Shown here in pieces: positions 1 through 10,774 of a DNA stretch of 64,000 nucleotides. The position numbers and the translations under genes are program-made. The stretch's first letter is position 1; each line of letters begins with the position of its first letter. The stretch covers positions 457,193,731 to 457,257,730 of the forward strand of contig CM062810.1 in the NCBI GenBank assembly GCA_031772625.1, written 5' to 3'. The DNA is from Pinus tabuliformis. Lineage: Eukaryota; Streptophyta; Pinopsida; Pinales; Pinaceae. The notes below the pieces were generated by a model, which saw only the letters and a program-made list of their open reading frames with translations, was not told the DNA's origin and made no database searches.

Positions 1-196
1 ACACAGTTCAGAGGCATGTAGCCGCTGCATCTCTTCTCATAGATAAGCTACCATCACCCTAGCTGGTTTATTTCCAACTCTGTTTGTAAGCATATTTCAG
101 TCTTTTACATTAATGAAATGAAGTATTATTTCAGTTGCATCTCTGTGTTTATGGTTATCTCTGTAATTTGTTGCGTTCATGTTTAAATCTGAATCA
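1..196 (+). repeat. Family B LTR, 3' part (truncated by window edge)
   Basis: This is the last ~196 bp of an LTR whose full versions lie at 2303-2923, 23017-23638 and 25730-26449. It ends in GAATCA (GGATCA in the best copies), directly before a tRNA-iMet primer binding site, so it acts as the 5' LTR of the first family B unit. The rest lies outside the window. Confidence 0.88.
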
Positions 197-197
197 G

Positions 198-209
198 TGG
201 TATCAGAGC
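198..209 (+). promoter_or_regulatory. Primer binding site, tRNA-iMet type
   Basis: TGGTATCAGAGC, one base after the LTR end, is the standard plant primer site complementary to the 3' end of initiator tRNA-Met. It fixes the LTR boundary and the + orientation of the element. Confidence 0.9.
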
Positions 210-327
210 AGTATTCTTTTTCTCTAATTTTCTTTGCATGTCCCCAACAAGGTCGGGATATAAGGAGTTAGGGCTTGAACTGGTCGAACCTTTGCAAGAC
301 CAGCCTCACAAATCTTGATGGCCTCCC

Positions 328-2291
328 ATGGCGGATGAAAATAAAGACGAGGGGGTAGGAGATCCTATCAAAATCTTGCTCGAAGAAGCCCTCGAGCAAC
401 AAAGGAATGCGCTGATGGACAACTTCACCCAGATCCTTCAGCGGCTACCAAGGGGCGACACATTGGCTTCCAACAGCTACTCTAGAAATGCCACACTGTT
501 TAAGGTACAAGTTAATTTTGAAATCCCCATATTTGAGGGTTAGATAGACGCAGATGTCATCGATAAATGGTTAAATCTGCTAGAGGGTTATTTTTTTGTT
601 CATGAGTTTTCCAGTAGAGAAAATATTATTTTCGCTCTTCTCAAAGCAGCCCCCCATGTCAAGGACTAGTGGGAAACCTACTGCGAGTAGAAGGATGAAA
701 GTACAGGCTCACTATTTTCAACCGCACCCACCTGGGATTCATTCTGGGATGCCGTCAAGGAGTAGTACTACCCTGTCAAAAGCTATAAGGACAAATACAT
801 CAAATGGACCATGCTGCAGTAGGGACGGGACCAAGATGTGCCGGAGTTCACAAAAAAATTTCATACCCTTCGCACACAGTTGGGTATCAAGGACTCTCAG
901 TTGCATCTGGTACTCAAATATCATGGCTGCCTACACAGATACATCTAGGAAGAGATGGAGTTCCTGAACATCTCCTCGTTGGGCACATCATACCGATACG
1001 CTGTCAAAATTGAGCAAAATTTCAAACAGAAGAAGCGAGACTTTGGATCTACAAATCCAAAGACCAAAGGACAAAGCCAAGGCGAGGTGACCCCAGAAAA
1101 CCCATTGAAGCCACAAGAAAAGAACAACACCACGAAGTCAAAGAAAGGCACGGGAAAGTGGTGTGAGTTCCATAAGAGTCCCACTCATAACACAAGTGAG
1201 TGTGGGACCAAGCAGCCGCTGGTGGCCGAGTTGAAGGCTTCAGAATCAAGTGCATGTTCCGACCTTGAGCTAGAACATGACAAGGGGAATGGAAAAGGGA
1301 ATCATATCATTGATGCAGAGCCCAACATCATTGTTGCCACTTCCAAGAGCCAGAAGAATGAGCCTGAAGACTCGGAGGAGGGGGAGAGTCTTTTCCACTC
1401 ACAGATGTGGGTGAAGGGTTTGCCACTGCAATTCATTGTTGATAGTGGCAGCCAAAAGAACCTCATTTTAGTAGAGGTCGTGAAGCGGTTGGGCCTACCG
1501 ACTACACCACACTCGCAGTCGTACAGTATTGGGTGGCTTCATGAAGGATGAGATCTCAAAGTTCGCCAACAGTGTTGCCTTCCCTATAGCATCAAGGCTT
1601 TCATAGATGAGATATTGTGTGATGTTACACCTCTGGGTGTTTGTGATGTATTATTAGGCCAGCGATACTTGTGGAGGCGACATGTTGTGTATGAGTCAAG
1701 GCCTCGCGCTATCAATATTTATTTAGGTGATTGATTATACAGGATACCAAAGGTAGCCCCACCTACTGCCACCTCTTTGATCACTTCCAAGAAAGGCAGT
1801 AAGCTCATCTCACAAACTAGGAAATTTATTTTATGTCTAGTTCACTCCCAAAGTAAGGGGGAGATTATCGCCACATCCATGACCCCCACGAAGGGTTCCT
1901 CCACACAACAGCAGCAGCAAAGAAATACGGTCATGACAGAACATAGGAACAACTTCTCCTCACCCATAGGGGTACCACACAAGCTTCAAGTTGGCAACAA
2001 AGTCTGGTTGCATCTGCAGAAAGAACGCCTTACAAGAGCCCATCAGAAGCTCCTACCACACTGACATGTCCTTACACCATTACTAAGGCTATGGGAAATA
2101 ATGCTTTGGAGCACAAAATTCCTCTATTCCTTCGCCTGCACCAAGTGTTCAATGTGTACCACCCTTGACCATGCTTCTCACCATTTCTGGACACATCAGA
2201 GATTGCAGAACAGCTCACCAGAGACCCAGCTCAGCAGAAGCTTCCTCATCTTAGGGAGGAACTCAACATAATGGGGACCATTGCTTCCTAA
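328..2291 (+). pseudogene. Family B unit 1: gag-protease remnant fused to integrase C-terminus
   Basis: The reading frame starts at the ATG at 328 (MADENKDE). It covers a gypsy gag domain (about 490-1010), a zinc-knuckle-like motif reading C-x2-H-x4-H-x4-C (near 1160-1205), and an aspartic protease with the DSGSQKN active-site motif near 1440. The region normally leading into reverse transcriptase (FSSPIGVP, near 1955-1975) then joins directly to the integrase C-terminal segment (VGNKVWLHLQKERL) and ends at TAA 2289-2291. RT, RNase H and the integrase core are absent. Several in-frame stops (first at 541) and a frame change near 2060 show it is dead. Because the same join occurs in all three units, the deletion is ancestral and the family would have needed pol in trans. 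Confidence 0.88.
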
Positions 2292-2292
2292 T

Positions 2293-2302
2293 GGGGGAGG
2301 AA
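2293..2302 (+). other. Polypurine tract of family B unit 1
   Basis: A purine run (GGGGGAGGAA) sits immediately before the TG of the next LTR, the expected primer site for plus-strand synthesis. The matching tract at 23006-23016 is GTGGGGAGGAA. Confidence 0.8.
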
Positions 2303-2923
2303 TGATCCAGGTGGATGTTGTTGGCCACCCACCTATCCCACTTGGACCCCCACAACTGTCCCTTTCAATTTTTAGGTTTCCTTAATTGTAGCACAATTTA
2401 CTATTTTTAGCAGTTTTTTTAGGTCCTAGACTTCCAGAGCCATTTAGAGGCCCTAAAAAACGTTTTTTGGGAAATATGGGGGAACATGGGTCCATTGACC
2501 AATGTTTCCCTTCCCAAAGGGGTAGTGCTCAGATAGATCTTTCTAACGAGCTATTGTATGCATCAAACAGAGATCGTATGCCAAAGTTATGACCCTGGGA
2601 AATTGATGTAACAATTTACCCAAACAGGGCCTACAATTTGGCGTTTCATCTTCTAGGGTTAGGTTTTGGGATGTTAAGGGTTTTCAATTGTTTCTCAACA
2701 ACAAATAGACCTTCGAGCCTCATTGTAACACATTTCAGAGGCATGTAGCCACCGCATCTCTTCTCAGAGATAAGCTACCTTTGCCCTAGCTGGTTTACTT
2801 CCAACTCTATTTGTAAGCATATTTCAGTATTTTACATTAATGAAATGAAGTATTATTTCCACTGCATATCTGTGTTTATGGTTATCTTTGTAATTTGTTT
2901 CGTTCCTTTTTAAATCTGGATCA
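2303..2923 (+). repeat. Family B LTR (621 bp), shared by units 1 and 2
   Basis: It begins TGATCC and ends GGATCA, a perfect 6-bp terminal inverted repeat. A polypurine tract precedes it and a primer binding site follows, so it is both the 3' LTR of unit 1 and the 5' LTR of unit 2. That dual role makes the array head-to-tail. An ATAAAT/AATAAA-like signal lies in the last third, as in the other copies. Confidence 0.92.
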
Positions 2924-2924
2924 G

Positions 2925-2936
2925 TGGTATCAGAGT
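2925..2936 (+). promoter_or_regulatory. Primer binding site of family B unit 2
   Basis: TGGTATCAGAGT, one mismatch from the tRNA-iMet site, one base after the LTR end. Confidence 0.85.
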
Positions 2937-3054
2937 AGTATGCTTTTTCTCTATTTTTCTTTGCATGTCCCCAACGAGGTTGGGATATAAGGAGTTAGGG
3001 CTTGAACTGGTCGAACCTTTGCAAGACCAGCCTCGCAAATCTTGATTGCCTCTC

Positions 3055-4799
3055 ATGGCAGATGAAAAGAAAGATGAGGGGGCAGAAGATCCTATCATAA
3101 TCTTGCTCGAAGAAGCCCTCGAGTGACAAAGGAACGTGATGATGGACAACTTCGCCCAGATCCTTTAGCGGCTACCCAGGGGCAATGCATCGACTTCCAA
3201 CAACTACTCTGGAAACACCACACCATTTAAGGTACAAGTTAATTTTGAAATCCCCATATTCAAGGGTCTAATAGATGTAGATGCCTTCGATAAATGGTTA
3301 AATCTGCTAGAGGTTTATTTTTCTGTTCATGATTTTTCCAGTCGAGAAAAGATTATTTTCGCTCTTCTCAAAGCAACCCCCCACGTCAAGGACTAGTGGG
3401 AAACCTACTGCGAGGAGAAGGATGAAAGTACAGGCTCACTATTTTTAGTTGCACGCACTTGGGATTCATTCCAAGATGCCATCAAGGAGCAGTACTACCC
3501 TGTCAAAAGCTATGAGGACAAATACATCAAATGGACCACACTGTGGCAGGGACAGGACCAAGATGTGCCAGTGTTCACAAACATTTTTCATACCCTTCGC
3601 ACACAGTTGGGTATTAAGGACCTTGAGCTGCATCTGGTACTCAAATACTGTGGCTGCCTACACAGATACATCCAGGAAGAGATGGAGTTCCTGAACATCT
3701 CCTCGCTCGGCACAGCATACCAATACGCTGTCAAAATCGAGTAAAAGTTCAAACAGAAGAAGCAAGACTTTGGATCTGCAAATCTGAAGACCAAAGGAAA
3801 AAGCCAAGGTGGGGTGACCCAAGACAACCCATCGAAGCCACAAGAAAAGAAAAACACCACGAAGTCAAAGAAAGACATGGGAAAGTGGTGTGAGTTCCAC
3901 AAGGGTCCCACTCATAACACAAGTGAGTGCCAGACCAAGCAATCGCTGGTGGCTGAGTTGAAGGCTTCAGAATCAGGTGAATGTTCCAACCCTGAGTTAG
4001 AACTCGACAAGGGGAATGGCAAAGGGAAGAAAATCATTGATGCGGAGCCCAGTGCCACTGTTGCCATCACCAAGATCTAGAAGAATGACCCTGAAGACCC
4101 AGAGGAGGGGGAGCGTCTTTTCCACTCACAGATTTGGGTGAAGGCTTTGCCTCTGCAATTCATTATCGATAGTGGTAGCCAAAAGAACCTCATTTCAAAT
4201 GAGGTCATGAAGCGGTTGGACCTACCGACTACATCGCACCCGCAGTCGTACAGTATTGGGTGGCTTCATGAAGGATGAGATCTCAAAGTTCGCCAGCAGT
4301 GCCGCCTTCCTTACAGCATCAAGCCCTTCATAGAAAAGGTATTGTGTGATGTTACACCTCTGGATGTTTGTGATGTATTATTAGGCTAGCCATAATTGTG
4401 GAGGTGAGATGCTGTGTATGAGTCAAGGCCTCGCGCTATCATTATTTCTTTGGCTGATTCATTATAAAGGATAGTGGAGGTAGCCCCACCTACTACCACC
4501 TCTTTGATCACTGCCAAGAAAGGCAACAAGCTCATCTCATAGACTAGGAAATTTATTTTATGTTTGGTTCTCTCCCAAAGTAAGGGGAAGATTGTTGCCA
4601 CATCCATGACCCCCATGAAGGGTTCCTCCACGCAGTAGCAGCATCAAAGGAATACGATCATGACAAAACATAGGAACAAGTTCTCCTCACCCACAGGGGT
4701 ACCACAATAGCTTTAGGTGGGTAAAAAAGTCTGGTTGCATCTACAGAAAGAACGCCTTACAATAGCCCATCAGAAGCTCCGACCACGCCGACATGGTTC
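3055..4799 (+). pseudogene. Family B unit 2: gag-protease remnant, 5' part (split by element G)
   Basis: The ATG at 3055 (MADEKKDE) opens the same gag frame as unit 1. Gag, the C-H-H-C motif (near 3885-3930) and protease (DSGSQKN, near 4165) are all recognisable, followed by the same RT-start to integrase-C-terminus join near 4700. Many in-frame stops, for example at 3124, break it. The frame is interrupted at 4799/4800 by element G and resumes at 22786. With G and one copy of the duplication removed, the internal region is about 2,107 bp, the same as unit 1 (2,106 bp). Confidence 0.87.
4795..4799. other. Target site duplication of element G, left copy
   Basis: GGTTC directly precedes the TGTTGATG end of G and recurs at 22781-22785 directly after its CAACA end. 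Other family B units show the uninterrupted target at this point (gacatggtccttacac), confirming a clean insertion. Confidence 0.93.
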
Positions 4800-5691
4800 T
4801 GTTGATGCCCCGAAAATCGTTGTATCAACATTGGGGGAGAACCACCCGGTCTGGACCTTAATACAGCTCTTTTTCCGTTTAAAATGGTGGCTCCGACTGG
4901 GGATAATGGGACCAGTTTCCCAGTAATGTTTAAAAGGGGTGGATGAATGATTGATTATCTAATCTAACGATAGGCGAATAACTTAATCTATCAGCGAAAT
5001 AAAATAACTACTACTAATCCCGGGAACTATTGTACTTTGAAATGTAGTGCCTGATGATCTATGTCTATTGACAGGCATATAGATGACTCTATCTAATAAA
5101 CATGGACATTCATTCATTTAAGGATTACTTTGTTTAAATAGTTAAACAAAGTGATTAACACAATATTGCTACACTTATCATTTATATCATCGATACATAT
5201 ATGATCAAAAGAAAAGCATATTGTAAAGATCCAATAGTGGAAGGAATAAAGAATGTTGTTAAAACACATACATATATCCGATAATAGCAAAAGCGATCAA
5301 ATGACAATTCATATAGAAAGAATGAATTCAGACATAGATAATAGTACCATATGAGCTGCTAGTCACTCCCAATATCAATTGCTATTTGAAATTCTTCTTC
5401 CAACGCAGAAATACTTTCAAACAAAGACAGTAGTGCACATTCGCATAAAAGATTCTTTGTCAAAATCAGAATAATTGGTCCAGTTTTATAAAAGAATATG
5501 CCTGAAGTATAGTAGTGCAATTTCAGGCTTTAAGTCATGTACAAAACTTACGACCCCTTCCAAATACAATGAAAGGGTCTATAAATACTTAATTAAGCTA
5601 ACTATCTATGAAACTGAAATCCTACTTAATTGGTATCAATTGATCTTGAATATCTCCTTCACAACAATCTAGCAGTCGACGGCATGAATCA

Positions 5692-8600
5692 TCATTTAGG
5701 TTGTTTGCCTTTAAACCTGAGCTAACATATCGCAAGCATTGGCTCCACTTCGGGCGGTCTGTTGAGGCGAGAATTGAGTTGGGCGGCATAGGTGGCATCC
5801 TGAATATCGGGAATGATATACCTGATTGCATCTGTAAGGCATTTGAGGGCGGCTCTCTGGCTGTGGGGTTTGACTAAGAAGAACCAATAGGCGTCTCATG
5901 TCAAACTGTTAATTCCTGCGATTAATCTCCCATTTTTCTCTAGTTCCAGGTAACATGACTGCTCTAATGTTTTCGCCGCTATCAATTTACCTTAAGTACA
6001 TTGGGAAATCATGTTAGACAAGTAGAGAGTATTATTAACCAATTCAACCAAATTACTTGTGGTTGATTTGCATCTTGAAATTGCTCTCTCTGCTTTCATT
6101 AACTGGGACTGCCATTCTGTAAATAGTATCTCCTTATGTGATTCTAAAATCTTTGGTAAATTAGCCGCCTGTCCCTGATCGGTATCTTGCCACTCAAGAA
6201 AATAAGTTAATGTTTCATCGGCTTGATCCAAGTCTGTTCTAGCGTTTTTTCATTTTTCACTTATTGATGTCGTCAAATCGCATAATGGTTCCACCTGGGC
6301 GATTTGTTGACATAAAAGCTTTATCTGTGTTATCAATGCCTTGTTTATCTGTAATGCCTCTACTTTGAATTCGGCTATCTGTGGAAGATTCTTTGTTTTC
6401 TCTAGATGGGCTGATAGTTGAGCAATCTTCTCATCTTTTGACTTCAACATTTGTTCATTCGCTGCTTTCAGTTGTGCCAATTCCTCAGACAGCTCTTTTG
6501 CTTTTGAACTGCACTGTAATCAATCCTCTGTTTCTCTTCCTGCAATGCTTTAATCAACTGATTATTTATTTGTTGTTGTGTTAGCAATTGTGGTTCTGCC
6601 TGCTCCACCTTCTGTTGTGCTTCTGATAGTTGTGCTTGCAATGAAAAGATCTCCTGGTCTTTTGTTTTTAATAAAAGACTCACCTCTGATTCCTTATCTA
6701 TTGTTGCTGCCGAATATGCTCCAGCATATTGTGATAGTTCTATTAGTTTATCAGAGGGGTCAAATTCCTCCTTCCAAACCACGTTGCCCGTCACTGTTTG
6801 TTCTGGGAATAAGGAAGGTTGATCAATCCTTCTCCTCTTCCTTTGTCATTTTACCACAGCTTTGTGTCTTGGGCTATAAAAGACATCTAAGGGAGGAATT
6901 TCTTCTATTTGCAAAATAATCTGATCAGAGGGATCCTTTGGGATTATCTCTACTTCTTTCAAACTGGGTAGGCCGTTGGTTCCACTTGGAACCTGTTTTG
7001 AAGTGGTCTCTTGTGTATCTACCGCTTTTGATGTTTCGACGTCTTTTGAACACTCAAAATTGTTGATAATTGAATCGAATTGCTGCCATTCCTGGAGCAA
7101 TTTCAGGTCAATTTGAGTATCTACATTCACCTCTACGCTGCTTTGTTCCTGATCTTTTGTCTGGGTTTCCTCTTGTCTTTTCATATGCACTTCCTCCTGT
7201 TCTTTTGATGTAACAGGAGGTTCCTTAGTATGTCGTTGTTCAGGCTCGCTTGATTCTGTTGCTGGGGTCGTTGATAACAGATCTAGAGGCAGAGTTGGAA
7301 ACCTCTTTTCTCTAAGTCTGTTGAATTCAACTAACCCGTCATCTTTGTATTCCATTCTAGCCAGCGATTTAACTTGGAACATTGACTCGGCTGAGGAGAA
7401 CAGGTCATCAAACTTATCTTCTTTGTGATCAAACTTTGTCAATTTGGCCTGTTCAAGTGCATTATAGGCTACTTTGTTGGGATCAAATCGCCTATTAGGG
7501 AGAGTTGCTAGAGTTAATGACTTCATCTTTTCAGATTCTTTCTCTGCATGTTTGAAATCATGCAAAGTGTAGACACCACATCTCAGAGGAAAAGAGGGCC
7601 AGACCTGCTTCTTATTTTTCTTTAGAGTTTGTGTAACTCCCTCGGAGATAATCTGATAGGCTATCTCCCTCGCCAGCAGTTTATCAGGTATGTACAAAGG
7701 AAGGACATGAGGTTTGGCTTGGCTGCCGAAAATTCTTATATAAGTAAATTTTTCCTCTCCAAACCATCTTCCTATTGATGTCAAATCAATCCCTGCTTGG
7801 TAGGAAATCTTAGGAGCAGGTTTATCAAAAATAGAATAATAAATGGGTAACATAAAGTTGTTGCAGACTTGGTATAAATGGTGCTTATAGGAAGTTTTCC
7901 ATAATTTCTGATGGTATATGTGAATGGGCATAGGGTCTTGTGAAGTCCACCTCCAGCTGAGCACGGGAAATTCAGAATTAAAACACAGGGTGTCGAGAAT
8001 ATAAGCACTGTAGTAGAATGGGGGAATAAGCCTTTCAGTGACGTTGGTTTTGGTTCTAAAATCAAGAACTGCGGTTGCTAGCTTATCTGACAGTATAGTT
8101 GCCCAATCCATTATTTCGCTATTACATGCCGCTTCCATCAAGGGAACCATTTCTATAGTGAAATTAGCGGAATCGTGCAACCCCCACAATCTACACATCA
8201 TTATCCCAGCATAACAATAAGGAGAACATAGAGAATCAACAGAGTACTTACCCGAAGATTCATGCTTGTGTTTTTCCGGATTTTGCCTCCAATCTCGAAT
8301 GGGTTTGGATTCAGTTTCATTCTCATTTCAGAATTTCTCCAGAAATGCCTTGTTGTATTTCTTCTCTGGCACAGGCAAATGATACATTTTCCTCAAATCA
8401 TTAGCTTGAAATGAACCGAAGATTCTCCCATCTTTGGTGCAGAAGGTTCTGTCTGTGATTGGGATTTCCTCAATTTCCCACCTCACTACATTCGTATATG
8501 GAAAATTTGTTCCCGAGCTGCTATCCGATGAAGGAAAGAGTCGGCTAAGTCCTTTAAAGTAGCATCAGATTTTCGATTGGTATTTGCTGTGGCTTGTACT

Positions 8601-8818
8601 GTTGTCACCTTTGGTTCTTCGGCCTCAATAAAATTATAGGTACTTTGCCAAGTAGTTCTGCCGAGTCCTAGACATGTAGTATCAGATATCAATCCTTTTC
8701 TTTTAGTTCCTGGATCAGCGATGAGTTGTCCTGTGGCTAGAGAAGCAGAGGCGATTGCAGTTTTCTTAGACTTTTTCCCCATTCTGCTTGAATCTATTAC
8801 TTCGGAAGAGTTTTGCAC
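5692..8818 (-). pseudogene. LTR-encoded accessory protein, copy 1 (broken)
   Basis: I do not recognise this protein. The frame starts at GTG 8818 (ATG in copy 2; a second Met, MGKKSKKT, follows). Domains in order: a basic N-terminus; a Trp/Cys/Tyr-rich globular region (about 8200-7350) with motifs PHVLPLY and DKLLARE; an E/Q/T-rich linker; IPPLDVFY followed by a basic RKRRR cluster resembling a nuclear signal; a Gln/Glu-rich coiled coil (about 6770-6270); and a conserved tail beyond a TGA at 5898-5896. Damage relative to copy 2: an in-frame stop near 8332, a TGA in the basic cluster near 6847 (probably CGA to TGA), a 1-base loss near 6493, and a stop at 5724-5722. The ORF is in sense with the element's own genes. 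Confidence 0.8.
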
Positions 8819-9214
8819 AGGAGTGAAAATGAACGTAATACAGAGAATTGGTAGTGCAAACCAAATATGAGTGAGATATATTGATCAATGCACGATGAAG
8901 GATTAACTTAAAGTGGCCACGGATACAATCTGTGAAAAGATTTTAGGCTTACTATTTCATTAAATGGTCTTTAAAACCTGCCAATCCTTTAAATGCCCAT
9001 CATATCGTTTTATTGGCCAAATGATTTGTTTAAGCGTGCCTTGGATGTTTTGGCGGTTGAACGCAGGTGAATCACTGTTTGGAAGATAAGGTCTTTAATA
9101 CGAATTAATCGTAATATCCCTGCCTTAACAATTTTTTTAAATTCGCGCTTTTGGCTTTATCGCAATCGAGCGTCGGGGGAAAACTTAAATCGTTATATTG
9201 GTTCCTTTTGGAAT

Positions 9215-9357
9215 CCCCGATTGCCGATAGCAATATCGCATCGCATCGGGAGTATTAACTGAGCACTTTGAAAAGCATGCATGGTACATCCCCGATCGCC
9301 GATAGCGATATCGCATCGCATTGGAGCGAAAAGGACTTTATCGCATCGCATCGGAGC
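9215..9357. repeat. CpG-rich repeats in the LTR upstream region (copy 1)
   Basis: Two near copies of a ~37 bp unit (CCCCGATYGCCGATAGCR...CGCATYGGRAG) lie at 9215-9252 and 9290-9326, with a shorter third copy (tatcgcatcgcatcggag) near 9339-9355. The units contain overlapping palindromes (GCGATATCGC, GATCGCCGAT). They sit upstream of the LTR ORF on the minus strand. CpG richness is striking against an AT-rich background. A promoter or enhancer role is inference. Confidence 0.6.
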
Positions 9358-9703
9358 AAAAGGAACTTTTGTTATGCTAACTTATAATTGTCGATATCTA
9401 ATAGCCTATTGCATGTTGTCACGTCGGAGAAAACCACTGGGTCTTTAAGTTATGCCTCCTTTGTCATTGCGACATGCGATCTTGCGATCGCTTTATCGCA
9501 ATGATAAAAGATTAATCATTTATATATTATAAGACCAAATAATTGGTTTATCAAAAAGCTTTTGTAATGTTTTTTTATTTTTTTTTCAGATCTTTTTGAG
9601 TAATACAAAATTGATACCAATTAAAATAAAAAGGGACCCATTTCATATTACAGTTTTGTGAATAAAAATGATATGAAATGGGGGGTTGTTGTAGAGCACA
9701 ACA

Positions 9704-10774
9704 ATTGACGATTCGCTGGAAGAAACAGTTATCTCTGAAAGGTACGGAAATACTTAAACTTTTTCAAAATAGAGATCTCATCAAAGGGGAAAATTCTAAT
9801 ATAACTAGGTCTATATGCATTCCAAATAAAATGAAACTATCTTTGCTAATTTCTTCTTTTGTTTAAAATTAGATATATTCTAAGTTTTAAATTGGCCTCT
9901 ATTGGTTGATAATGATAAAACAGAAAACTTTTCGAAATCAGCTTTTAGAATTGACTCCTTTGTCATAGGTAGAGCCTCTGCTGCTAGCAAACGTTCATAG
10001 TTTCGACAGGGATACCTTTTAACCATGTTATTGTCCATTGTCCCATTCATTTCAGAGTATGATTAACAGAATGAATTCAAAACATGCTTTTCATATTTTG
10101 CATTTCTTTTCTACTTTTATGTTATTTTGTAAGATAAAAAGCCATTGTCCTGGTTTGGTGACCAGCTGAGTGACAATGCCATTCACTAGTAGTAATTTAA
10201 CCGAACAAGCTGGCTCGTGATGAGACCCCTTGTCTTATAATACTAAGCCATTACCCTGTTTTGGTATGCAGTATTGGTAATGTCGGTTAAACTATTTCCC
10301 TATGATCATGGTAAGCAGGCTTGTGATAAGACCTCTTATCTTTTATATCATATATTTTAGAATTACACTCTGAGTAATCATAAGCTTTGGTGAGTGGGAT
10401 GGACAATTTTCTCCTTAAGAGTAAATGGATGACAAGGTAAGAGTTAAAGATGCTGAAGTTGGATTAGTTCCTATTTTGATATTGATAACCTTTTTTTGAC
10501 CAATTTGAAAACATAAAATGATTACAATATTTCTAAACTTTGAGAAGCGTTCACAAAAATTGAAGTGTGGTTTCAGAATGCAATTACACCTAGTTTTCTA
10601 GAAATTATCCCTTTTGTTTAAGACTTCTATTATTTTAAAAGTAAATATCAACCCTACTTGTTTTGAGCAACTTTTAAGTACAACAAAGGTCAATGGAAGA
10701 TACGTCACAACTTTATTTTCTAATGGTCCTACAAACTACAAAATTCTATTAAAAAAGGAGAAGGGGTTACCTCC
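9704..10774 (-). other. 3' untranslated region of element G
   Basis: This ~1.07 kb lies between the pol stop and the 3' LTR. I see no coding potential. It contains two diverged direct repeats of ~100 bp (about 10139-10240 and 10246-10345), each with an 'aagccatt...cctg.tttggt' start and a 'gtgatgagacc..ttgtctt' end. The bases next to the LTR (minus ...GCGAATCGTCAAT) are not a clear polypurine tract, which is odd for an element with intact ends. Confidence 0.6.

Larger units (their letters stand above)
4800..9703 (-). repeat. 3' LTR of element G (4,904 bp)
   Basis: It matches 17882-22780 along its whole length. Read on the minus strand it starts TGTTGTGCTC (9703) and ends GGGGCATCAACA (4800). 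Layout on that strand: about 0.9 kb upstream region with CpG-rich repeats, a ~3.1 kb ORF (8818 to 5692), then ~0.9 kb of AT-rich non-coding DNA (5691 to 4800). A TATA-like stretch (minus TATAATATATAAA) lies near 9530, upstream of the ORF, so a transcript started there would read the ORF first. This promoter assignment is inference. Confidence 0.93.
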
